Below, piece by piece: positions 1-4,257 of a DNA stretch of 5,131 nucleotides (position 1 is the stretch's first letter; each line of letters begins with the position of its first letter). The notes under the pieces were generated by a model, which worked only from the letters and a program-made list of their open reading frames with translations, searched no databases and had not been told where the DNA came from. Source of the stretch: Lentisphaeria bacterium (GTDB lineage Bacteria > Verrucomicrobiota > Lentisphaeria > Oligosphaerales > Oligosphaeraceae). Location: contig JAKSPA010000152.1 of NCBI GenBank assembly GCA_024405235.1, positions 1 to 5,131 of the forward strand, written 5' to 3'. Position numbers and translations under genes: made by a program.

Positions 1-1
1 C

Positions 2-130
2 CAAGACCTCCTTGACAAGCGCAGCGCCTTCTTCGTTGATATTAAGTCCCTTTGCAAAATCGGCGATCTTATTGACATCAATAGGCATGCGCGTTCTGAG
101 CCCGCTGATTCCTGGCACTTCTGCTGACAT
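2..130 (-). CDS. 5' part of an unidentified gene downstream of a T3SS chaperone (possible translocator or secreted substrate), truncated by the window edge
   Basis: Only the first 43 codons are visible, beginning MSAEVPGISGLRTRMPIDVN. The start at 130 is supported by an AGGAG ribosome binding site about 8 bases upstream, and the frame stays open to the edge. It follows the SycD/LcrH-type chaperone gene after 33 bases and is probably in the same operon. Genes directly downstream of such chaperones often encode their clients, the translocon proteins (YopB/YopD in Yersinia, CopB/CopD in Chlamydia), so a translocator or other secreted substrate is a fair guess from position. Nothing in the visible residues proves it: the N-terminus is soluble, without a Sec signal peptide, as expected for a type III substrate but also for any cytosolic protein. 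Existence of the gene is likely; the function is open. Confidence 0.6.
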   Translation of the reverse strand, partial: MSAEVPGISGLRTRMPIDVNKIADFAKGLNINEEGAALVKEVL

Positions 131-163
131 GGTCTTTGTCTCCTATTTTCAGTGTTTCAGTTT

Positions 164-646
164 CTAGCCCTCGAGCTTCTTTTTCAGCTCCGCCGCCATT
201 GCACGGTATTCGCGGCCCTCTTCGGTATTTTGGGGACAATATTCTTCCAGTGCGGCCAGCGCCGACAGCGCATTCGTCTTGTCGCCCATCGCAGCGAAAC
301 ACTCCGCCGCATGATACTGTGGCTTTGGATTCTTGAGATTCAGAATGGAAGCGTAGCCATAGCATGTGATGGCGCTCATATATTCCTTCTTCACCTGACT
401 CACGGCACCCAAACCCATCCAGTATCTCTGATTCACGTGGTCGAACAGCACAAGGAACCGGAAGATCTTCTCCGCATCGTCGTATCGGCCCGTGTTGTAG
501 TATCCGAAGGCGACGGAATAGATCGATTCCATTTCTTCGTCGGAAAGGCCCTTGAGCTCACGAACCGTTCCCATGTCCATGAAATGCTTCGTGGCCTCTT
601 CTATCATCTCCGGAGTCAGATTCTTCACGTCGAAATTTTCAAGCAT
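164..646 (-). CDS. SycD/LcrH/CesD-family type III secretion chaperone (class II, TPR)
   Basis: This 160-residue protein is a cytosolic chaperone of the class that binds the hydrophobic translocator pair of a T3SS, keeps it soluble and delivers it to the export apparatus. The length matches the family (about 150-170 residues). It shows three tetratricopeptide-like repeats at roughly residues 40-71, 74-105 and 107-138. The family signature is unmistakable: IYSVAFGYYNTGRYDDAEKI, then FLVLFDHVNQRYWMGLGA, then YMSAITCYGYASIL, and PQYHAAECFAAMGD. The N-terminal helix before the repeats corresponds to the dimerisation segment in SycD structures. The start at 646 has an AAGGA/GGAAG ribosome binding site at good spacing, and the TAG stop is at 164. 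It lies 76 bases after the coiled-coil gene and 33 bases before the truncated gene, presumably its clients. In some relatives the chaperone also takes part in transcriptional control; nothing here shows that. Family assignment is secure; the exact client is inferred. Confidence 0.93.
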   Translation of the reverse strand: MLENFDVKNLTPEMIEEATKHFMDMGTVRELKGLSDEEMESIYSVAFGYYNTGRYDDAEKIFRFLVLFDHVNQRYWMGLGAVSQVKKEYMSAITCYGYASILNLKNPKPQYHAAECFAAMGDKTNALSALAALEEYCPQNTEEGREYRAMAAELKKKLEG

Positions 647-722
647 GTCCTTATCTTCCTTAAACTGTTATTTATCAAATTCTTTGCTGTTTGTTTCCAT
701 CACTGCCAGACTGCCGCCGGAA

Positions 723-1544
723 TCAAACTTCGAGTCTGCGGTTTTTATCTATCGCCTCGAGAATCCTGTCGTCATGACGAATTATGGCATCTTGAATAAT
801 CCGCACGGGGCTGTGCGTATCAAGATATTTTTCAAGTTCTTCGCCACGTTCCTTCTTGTCGTCTTCCATGAAATTTGCGACATCCTTCAAGTCGACATCC
901 AGTTCCTCAGCCATGATGTCGAGCAAAGACTGGTTGTCGATTGCCTTAAGTTCGCTGTCGATTTTCTGCGAGACCTCCTTGCGGGCAGTCTGCAACGCCT
1001 GCCCTTTCTCCTTGAGAGCGCCGAGTTCGCCTTTGGCGGTTTCAAGCGTCTCTGCCAGCGCACCACGCTTCTGCTCGAGTTCCGCGCGCTTCGATGCATC
1101 CTTCTCGGCTGCTATCTGCTTGTCAAGCGACTTGATCGAATTTTCCAATTGGCTAATTTCGTTCTGCTTTCCATTTACCAATTCCGAATTCTTCTTGATA
1201 TCGGAATCAAGCTCTTCAAGCTGCTTCGACAACTTTTCGGCATTGCTCAGATGCTCCATATTTGCCTGCGAAATCTCGCTCATCTGGCGCGCACGCGCGA
1301 TGACGATTTCAAAGAAACCGCTCATCTTGCGCTTTGCGGCATTCGTTTTCACATCGCTTGACTCCTCATTCAAACGGTCGACGAGTTTCGTCAGATCCAT
1401 GTCTGGAGCATTGGTGATCGTGACACTCGGCTTTGTGCCGAACAACTTCTTCGGAGCAATCTCCTCCCCACCAAGTTTGCTAAGGGCTTCCGCCAATTTA
1501 GACTGCTGAACGGGATTGATATTTGTATTCAAATCTACTTGCAT
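723..1544 (-). CDS. Coiled-coil protein of the T3SS operon, candidate tip or translocator-related secreted protein
   Basis: This 273-residue protein is not one I recognise by name. A short polar N-terminus (MQVDLNTNINPVQQ) leads into a predicted helix, then a segment with VTITNAPDMDLTKLVDRL at about 41-58. A long, highly charged heptad-rich coiled coil follows at about 84-200, and a helical acidic C-terminal part ends in DKNRRLEV. There is no cysteine, no Sec signal and no transmembrane segment. Absence of cysteine, a soluble polar N-terminus and a central coiled coil are common in T3SS tip proteins and in the N-terminal halves of SctE-type translocators (IpaB/SipB). A complete SctE would also have membrane helices, which are missing. 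It sits directly upstream of the chaperone, the position of LcrV in Yersinia. The start at 1544 has a perfect GGAGG site. It could also be a regulator, a gatekeeper-like protein or an effector. Coding is certain; role is inference from context. Confidence 0.85.
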   Translation of the reverse strand: MQVDLNTNINPVQQSKLAEALSKLGGEEIAPKKLFGTKPSVTITNAPDMDLTKLVDRLNEESSDVKTNAAKRKMSGFFEIVIARARQMSEISQANMEHLSNAEKLSKQLEELDSDIKKNSELVNGKQNEISQLENSIKSLDKQIAAEKDASKRAELEQKRGALAETLETAKGELGALKEKGQALQTARKEVSQKIDSELKAIDNQSLLDIMAEELDVDLKDVANFMEDDKKERGEELEKYLDTHSPVRIIQDAIIRHDDRILEAIDKNRRLEV

Positions 1545-1565
1545 GATTGTCCTCCTTCACGAAGA

Positions 1566-1594
1566 AACATAAGAAAAGGATGTTGATTAATCAA
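1566..1594 (-). promoter_or_regulatory. Candidate internal promoter overlapping a 12-bp palindrome, upstream of the coiled-coil gene
   Basis: In the 82-base gap between the first two T3SS-cluster genes the minus strand reads TTGATT (1594-1589), a 17-base spacer, then TATGTT (1571-1566). Each box matches the sigma-70 consensus at 4 of 6 positions, with ideal spacing. Transcription would begin near 1559, leaving a short leader that still contains the GGAGG site for the start at 1544. The -35 box forms half of the perfect palindrome TTGATTAATCAA (1583-1594), which could be an operator or chance in AT-rich DNA. Confidence 0.25.
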
Positions 1595-1626
1595 AATTGC
1601 GCGTTGTTCCGCAGCTGGCACAGAGC

Positions 1627-2034
1627 CTACAAACGGAAACTGCCCATCATGGTGTTGAATTTGCGGCGACGATTCTCAAGATCGCCGTCCGCCTCACCTG
1701 CATCTAGACTTGCGGATACGCCAGAAGTTCCATGAACGGCGCTTTTTCTCGCGGAAGACGACATTTCACGAAGCTCCACCGAATCCAGAGGATCCATGCC
1801 ACGACGCTTCAGTTCGGCATTGACCGCATCAATCTGCTCGTCCGTGAATTCCATCGCTTCCACTTGGGCGCGAGTCAGGCCCTGCGATTCCAGAAGACGA
1901 TCGGTCTCTTCCATGCGCCGCTCTGCCTGCGCAATCAGCGCTTCCGATTCCGATATCGTCCGGTGTATTTTATTCAAATACGCCTGAGCTTCTTTCTCGA
2001 AATCAGTATTGTCTTTATGCTGAGCGTCTTCCAT
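1627..2034 (-). CDS. Small hydrophilic helical protein, first gene of the T3SS cluster
   Basis: This 135-residue protein is unrecognised. It is very polar, lacks cysteine and has no membrane segment. Two helical stretches are apparent: residues about 10-55, with a charged amphipathic pattern (EKEAQAYLNKI, EALIAQAERRMEETDRLLES), and about 53-79 (LTRAQVEAMEFTDEQIDAVN). A Ser/Gly/Asp-rich loop then leads to a basic C-terminus (NRRRKFNTMMGSFRL). Small helical proteins of this kind are common in T3SS operons as class I-like chaperones, needle-tip chaperones (LcrG type) or export accessories; position as the first gene before the coiled-coil gene recalls LcrG, but there is no sequence evidence for it. 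The start at 2034 is the only ATG, GTG or TTG available in frame after the upstream stop. No clear Shine-Dalgarno sequence precedes it, unlike the next genes. Coding is likely because the frame abuts a promoter-like AT-rich region and lies in the cluster. Confidence 0.75.
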   Translation of the reverse strand: MEDAQHKDNTDFEKEAQAYLNKIHRTISESEALIAQAERRMEETDRLLESQGLTRAQVEAMEFTDEQIDAVNAELKRRGMDPLDSVELREMSSSARKSAVHGTSGVSASLDAGEADGDLENRRRKFNTMMGSFRL

Positions 2035-2094
2035 GAATCTGAACCCGTCTTTTTCAAAAAGTGAAAATCTGTGCGCAATCTATTTTAAACAAAA

Positions 2095-2127
2095 CTTATA
2101 ATATATTTTATAAGATTAAACTTGCAA
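2095..2127 (-). promoter_or_regulatory. Candidate promoter of the T3SS cluster with an overlapping dyad
   Basis: The minus strand reads TTGCAA (2127-2122), a 16-base spacer, and TATATT (2105-2100); an alternative -10 TATTAT follows at 18-base spacing. The -10 sits inside a perfect inverted repeat: CTTATAA (2095-2101), six bases, TTATAAG (2108-2114). Such a dyad over the -10 could be a repressor site or simply reflect the extreme AT content of 2080-2160. It lies about 65 bases upstream of the start codon at 2034, leaving an untranslated leader of about 60 bases. The call rests on box matches and location only. Confidence 0.35.
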
Positions 2128-2168
2128 AAAATAATTTCTAAATTCTTCTCATATCTTAAACCTTTTTT

Positions 2169-2198
2169 GTGGGAAAGGTGAGCCATGTGGGAGAGGTG
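2169..2198. repeat. Imperfect 12-bp direct repeat upstream of the T3SS cluster
   Basis: GTGGGAAAGGTG (2169-2180) and GTGGGAGAGGTG (2187-2198) match at 11 of 12 positions and are offset by 18 bases. They lie about 42-71 bases upstream of the candidate -35 box of the T3SS cluster, where an activator could bind. The repeat is seen directly; its role is a guess. Confidence 0.5.
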
Positions 2199-2235
2199 TC
2201 CCCAAAGAGAACATTCACAGAAATGGCCAAATTCG

Positions 2236-2277
2236 AGCTCTTTTTGCTTTTAGGTATTAATATACGCAAAAAGGGCT
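2236..2277. repeat. 12-bp stem-loop in the intergenic region
   Basis: AGCTCTTTTTGC (2236-2247) pairs with GCAAAAAGGGCT (2266-2277), perfect except for one G-T pair. The 18-base loop contains GTAT and ATAC (2254-2257, 2262-2265), which can extend the structure with a four-base TAAT tip. No T-run follows on either strand, so an intrinsic terminator is unlikely. It may be an RNA structure or protein binding site. Confidence 0.5.
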
Positions 2278-2399
2278 ACAGGCCCGTAGAATGCGCCAAA
2301 ATGCGTGTTTTGGGCATCGGAGCATTTTCGACATGCATTTTTGGGCTTCTGCGGAGACGAAATATTGATTTTTTCGGCATTTTGGCAAATATCTGAAAA

Positions 2400-3101
2400 T
2401 CACCAATGAAAAACGTCAACGACTATTTTGCATGGAATTGCAAGAGCCCTCAAAGGCGATGGATTCGCAATCGCAAATGCGATAAAAACCGTCACGAGAT
2501 TCATTGAAAGAATAATGCACCACGAAAGGAATTTTCCGCAATATTCCAAATCTTTCTGTCCGTGCTTCAGAGCCTTTGCCGTCAGAGCGACATGATATGC
2601 ATACATGAGTCCGAGCCATAAAAAAACGCCCTGCAGCGCACGCGCAGTCAAGACGTCTCTCCACAAAGCCATAACGAAAGCGACGATGCACGCCGACAGC
2701 ATGAAATAGAATGGGACCCAATATGGCGCAAGAGCGATAAATCCGTTGGGTTCAATGATTTCAATATAGCCACGGTTCCATTTCAATTTGATTTCGCCAG
2801 TTTTGTGGAAGATGATTTTCGCAGCAAGCCAGTGAGTCAGTTCGTGCCCTATGACGTATATCGGCTGCAGGGGAATGAAACAGAAGAGAAATATTCCCAC
2901 CAAAAGGCCCGCCACAAGCGCCATCTCCTGATATTCATGAGAACTCTGACAGAACAATGCCTTCAGAGACAAGGCGGCAAAGGCGCCCACGCAAAGCCAC
3001 AACGGGACAAGAAGAATCGCCAACCACAATGGAACCCCCTTGCGCGGGTGGCGCTTGCGATACTCCTTTTCGACTAGTTTGGCGGCATTTGCTGTCAGCA
3101 T
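2400..3101 (-). CDS. M50-like integral-membrane zinc metalloprotease (putative)
   Basis: This 233-residue protein has about five hydrophobic segments, near residues 23-48, 61-83, 121-146, 156-176 and 190-213. A zincin motif, HELTH (86-90), lies at the end of the second segment in the context YVIGHELTHWLAAKI, the layout seen in M50/M50B-type membrane proteases, where His-Glu-x-x-His binds zinc within the membrane. A third ligand is not obvious: the classic C-terminal Asp-Gly motif of site-2 proteases is missing, and His160 in the conserved-looking YAYHVALTA is a candidate. The N-terminus is basic (KEYRKRHPRK), suggesting a cytoplasmic start. The substrate is unknown. The start at 3101 follows the folK stop by 18 bases, so the pair is probably cotranscribed, though no known functional link joins them. 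The ribosome binding site is weak (GGGG about 10 bases upstream). Membrane zincin is a firm call; actual proteolytic activity is inference. Confidence 0.8.
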   Translation of the reverse strand: MLTANAAKLVEKEYRKRHPRKGVPLWLAILLVPLWLCVGAFAALSLKALFCQSSHEYQEMALVAGLLVGIFLFCFIPLQPIYVIGHELTHWLAAKIIFHKTGEIKLKWNRGYIEIIEPNGFIALAPYWVPFYFMLSACIVAFVMALWRDVLTARALQGVFLWLGLMYAYHVALTAKALKHGQKDLEYCGKFLSWCIILSMNLVTVFIAFAIANPSPLRALAIPCKIVVDVFHW

Positions 3102-3119
3102 GGCTCAAGCCCCAGAAGG

Positions 3120-3539
3120 CTAGATTTCCCCATCGGAGATTTCCCTTAGCGGAATCAGAACGAAAGAGCGCTCGCGCCAGCGCGGATGAGGCAGCGTCAG
3201 TTCAGGCGTGCTGCGCTCTTCGCCGTTGCAGAAGATTATATCGATGTCCAATGTGCGGCTGTGCCAGTGCGGATGATCCTTCGGACGCCCAAGGGCGACT
3301 TCTATGCTCTGCGTGACGGCAAGCAGCGCCTCGGGAGTGCCGTCCCAATGCCCCTTAACCGCCCAGTTGAAGAAATCTGGCGCGCCATCTTCGCAGCCGA
3401 CTGCAGGATTTCGGTAGGCGGACGACGCCCTCTCCACACGGAATCCCGCCTCGTCAAGCAGACGAAGCGCTTCGTTAAACGACGAGGGGACATCTCCAAT
3501 ATTGCCCCCTATGCTCAATATGACCGATTTCTCTTCCAT
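3120..3539 (-). CDS. folK: 2-amino-4-hydroxy-6-hydroxymethyldihydropteridine diphosphokinase (HPPK)
   Basis: HPPK transfers pyrophosphate from ATP to 6-hydroxymethyl-7,8-dihydropterin, the step before dihydropteroate synthase in folate biosynthesis, in the cytosol. From the start used here the protein has 139 residues, slightly short of the 158-159 of the E. coli enzyme. The family landmarks appear in order: SIGGNIGD (9-16, usually GSNLGD), AYRNPAVG (41-48), FFNWAV (56-61), IEVALGR (79-85), the magnesium-binding RTLDIDII (95-102, with Asp98 and Asp100) and LTLPHPRW (114-121). The start is uncertain. Family alignment favours 3539 (MEEKSVILSIGG), but an in-frame ATG at 3581 has the better ribosome binding site (GGAAGGG) and would add 14 residues (MARWLPPRMGRSFR). 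The frame is open as far as an ATG at 3758 only because the 24-bp repeat has no stop codons. The protease gene follows after 18 bases. Confidence 0.93.
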   Translation of the reverse strand: MEEKSVILSIGGNIGDVPSSFNEALRLLDEAGFRVERASSAYRNPAVGCEDGAPDFFNWAVKGHWDGTPEALLAVTQSIEVALGRPKDHPHWHSRTLDIDIIFCNGEERSTPELTLPHPRWRERSFVLIPLREISDGEI

Positions 3540-3591
3540 CCGAAAACTACGTCCCATGCGCGGCGGCAACCACCGCGCCATTATTCCCTTC

Positions 3592-3759
3592 CGTCCTGTG
3601 CGCGGCGGTGCCTCCCGTCCTGTGCGCGGCGGCGCCTCCCGTCCTGTGCGCAGCGGCGCCTCCCGTCCTGTGCGCGGCGGCGCCTTCCGTCCCATGCGCG
3701 GCGGCGCCTCCCGTCCCATGCGCGGCGGCGCCTCCCGTCCTGTGCGCGGCGATACCATC
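3592..3759. repeat. GC-rich 24-bp tandem repeat array (minisatellite) upstream of folK
   Basis: Seven consecutive 24-base units start at 3592, 3616, 3640, 3664, 3688, 3712 and 3736; the last keeps only its first 15 bases plus a degenerate end. Each begins CGTCC and continues TGTGCGCGGCGGCGCC or a near variant. Two versions alternate at one position: CCTGTG (units 1-4 and 7) and CCCATG (units 5 and 6). An isolated partial copy of the CCCATG type lies at 3550-3567, separated from the array by unrelated bases. The unit is a multiple of three and stop-free, so on the minus strand it reads as an eight-residue repeat (GREAPPRT) in frame with folK, and on the plus strand as RPVRGGAS. I regard the array as noncoding leader or intergenic DNA, but translation as a basic proline-rich extension cannot be ruled out. 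Confidence 0.92.
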
Positions 3760-3765
3760 GCCGCG
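3745..3765 (-). terminator. Perfect 9-bp GC-rich hairpin just after the DUF192 gene, possible terminator without a U-tract
   Basis: CGCGGCGAT (3745-3753) and ATCGCCGCG (3757-3765) form a perfect 9-bp stem with a three-base loop. It starts three bases after the TAA of the DUF192 gene. On the minus strand no U-run follows, so it is not a canonical intrinsic terminator; it may slow polymerase or protect the transcript's 3' end. On the plus strand a TTATTATATT stretch follows, but no plus-strand gene ends here. Its left arm is shared with the last unit of the tandem array. Confidence 0.4.
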
Positions 3766-3768
3766 TTA

Positions 3769-4239
3769 TTATATTAAGCGCCATGCCGACAAAGAGAGCA
3801 CTCTTGTTCCCTTTTCAAGCCCCAGTTCGGCGGCCAGACCAGCGCGCATCTCAAGCACGCTGAATACCATTCCGTTGCAAGGATAGCGCTTCAGACGGCG
3901 CTCGTATCCCTCCTTGGTTTCAGTAGAGGCCTGCGGCGGCTCGACCGCCATCGTCTGAATCAGAAGAACCTTTCCCGTCGCGTCCAAAAAGACCGCATCC
4001 AACGGAATGAGAGTGTCCTTCATCCAGAAGACGCATGGTCCTGGAGCGCCCATGATGAAGAGCATCGCGTTGGAATCCGGCAGATAGTCGCGGCCGCCAA
4101 GACCCTTCGCACGCTCGGCGTCCGTCTTGGCTACCTCCACTACATCGAAAGAGGAATTGCCGACTTGAACATCACGAAGGACATCCCGCGCGCAAAGAGC
4201 AACGCAACACAAAAGAATTGTAAGAAGAATTTTCTGCAT
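3769..4239 (-). CDS. DUF192-family exported protein
   Basis: This 156-residue protein has an N-terminal hydrophobic signal (residues 1-17, MQKILLTILLCCVALCA) and then a DUF192 domain. Recognisable blocks are AKTDAERAKGLGGRDYLPDS (37-56), NAMLFIM (57-63), FWMKDTLIPLDAVFLDATGK (71-90) and the C-terminal NGMVFSVLEMRAGLAAELGL. Small, often exported DUF192 proteins are widespread in bacteria and archaea; their biochemical function is not settled. The signal suggests periplasmic export. Cys16 is not preceded by a standard lipobox, so lipoprotein status is doubtful. The start at 4239 is the first possible one after an in-frame stop and has no Shine-Dalgarno sequence. It is divergent from miaB. Downstream, folK begins about 230 bases away, beyond a hairpin and the tandem repeat, so linkage to folK is uncertain. 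Confidence 0.9.
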   Translation of the reverse strand: MQKILLTILLCCVALCARDVLRDVQVGNSSFDVVEVAKTDAERAKGLGGRDYLPDSNAMLFIMGAPGPCVFWMKDTLIPLDAVFLDATGKVLLIQTMAVEPPQASTETKEGYERRLKRYPCNGMVFSVLEMRAGLAAELGLEKGTRVLSLSAWRLI

Positions 4240-4257
4240 AATAGCATATTATAAACC
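4237..4257. promoter_or_regulatory. Divergent promoter region between the DUF192 gene and miaB, probably giving leaderless or very short leaders
   Basis: Only 18 bases separate the two start codons. The minus strand has a perfect TATAAT at 4253-4248; a start point about seven bases downstream would leave a leader of about two bases before the ATG at 4239. The plus strand has TATTAT at 4247-4252, putting the start near the miaB ATG at 4258, and CATAAT at 4237-4242, giving a leader of about nine bases. The -35 boxes are poor on both sides: TGTGAA at 4276-4271 for the minus strand at 17-base spacing, and no well-spaced one for the plus strand. The centre is an inverted repeat, ATAAT (4238-4242) and ATTAT (4248-4252). 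Confidence 0.4.

Larger units (their letters stand above)
2128..2399. other. Gene-free intergenic stretch with dense inverted and direct repeats
   Basis: No convincing gene lies between 2035 and 2399. A 75-codon plus-strand frame from a GTG at 2169 runs through this stretch, but it has no ribosome binding site and no recognisable protein features. Seen instead are a strong stem-loop at 2236-2277, a small GGGC/GCCC hairpin at 2273-2285 overlapping its right arm, and a CCAAAA/TTTTGG hairpin at 2296-2313. There is also a perfect 10-bp inverted repeat, GCCAAAATGC (2295-2304) with GCATTTTGGC (2377-2386). GCATTTT recurs directly at 2322, 2335 and 2377, and TTTTGGGC occurs twice, at 2308-2315 and near 2339-2345. 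The stretch could be the 3' region of the protease transcript, an upstream regulatory region for the T3SS cluster, a structured RNA or a dispersed repeat. None of the hairpins carries the U-tract of a canonical terminator on either strand. Confidence 0.4.

Noticed and set aside
668..700. Ten-codon minus-strand frame METNSKEFDK in the gap before the chaperone
   Set aside because: It has no clear ribosome binding site and is too short to separate from chance.
552..1509. Long plus-strand frames opposite the coiled-coil and chaperone genes
   Set aside because: They are antisense shadows: the minus-strand genes have good ribosome sites and family or coiled-coil features, while the plus-strand translations are Ser/Phe/Leu-rich without motifs.
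2236..2277. Intrinsic terminator for the protease operon
   Set aside because: The stem is strong enough but no T-run follows on the minus or plus strand.
2169..2396. 75-codon plus-strand frame starting with GTG in the intergenic region
   Set aside because: No ribosome binding site, no recognisable domain, and it runs across several inverted repeats that explain the sequence better.
3550..3759. CRISPR array
   Set aside because: Units are directly adjacent with no unique spacers; it is a simple tandem repeat.
3186..3886. Plus-strand frames through the 24-bp array (RPVRGGAS or PPVLCAAA repeats)
   Set aside because: The stop-free repeat whose length is a multiple of three opens all frames; there is no start signal or domain outside the repeat.
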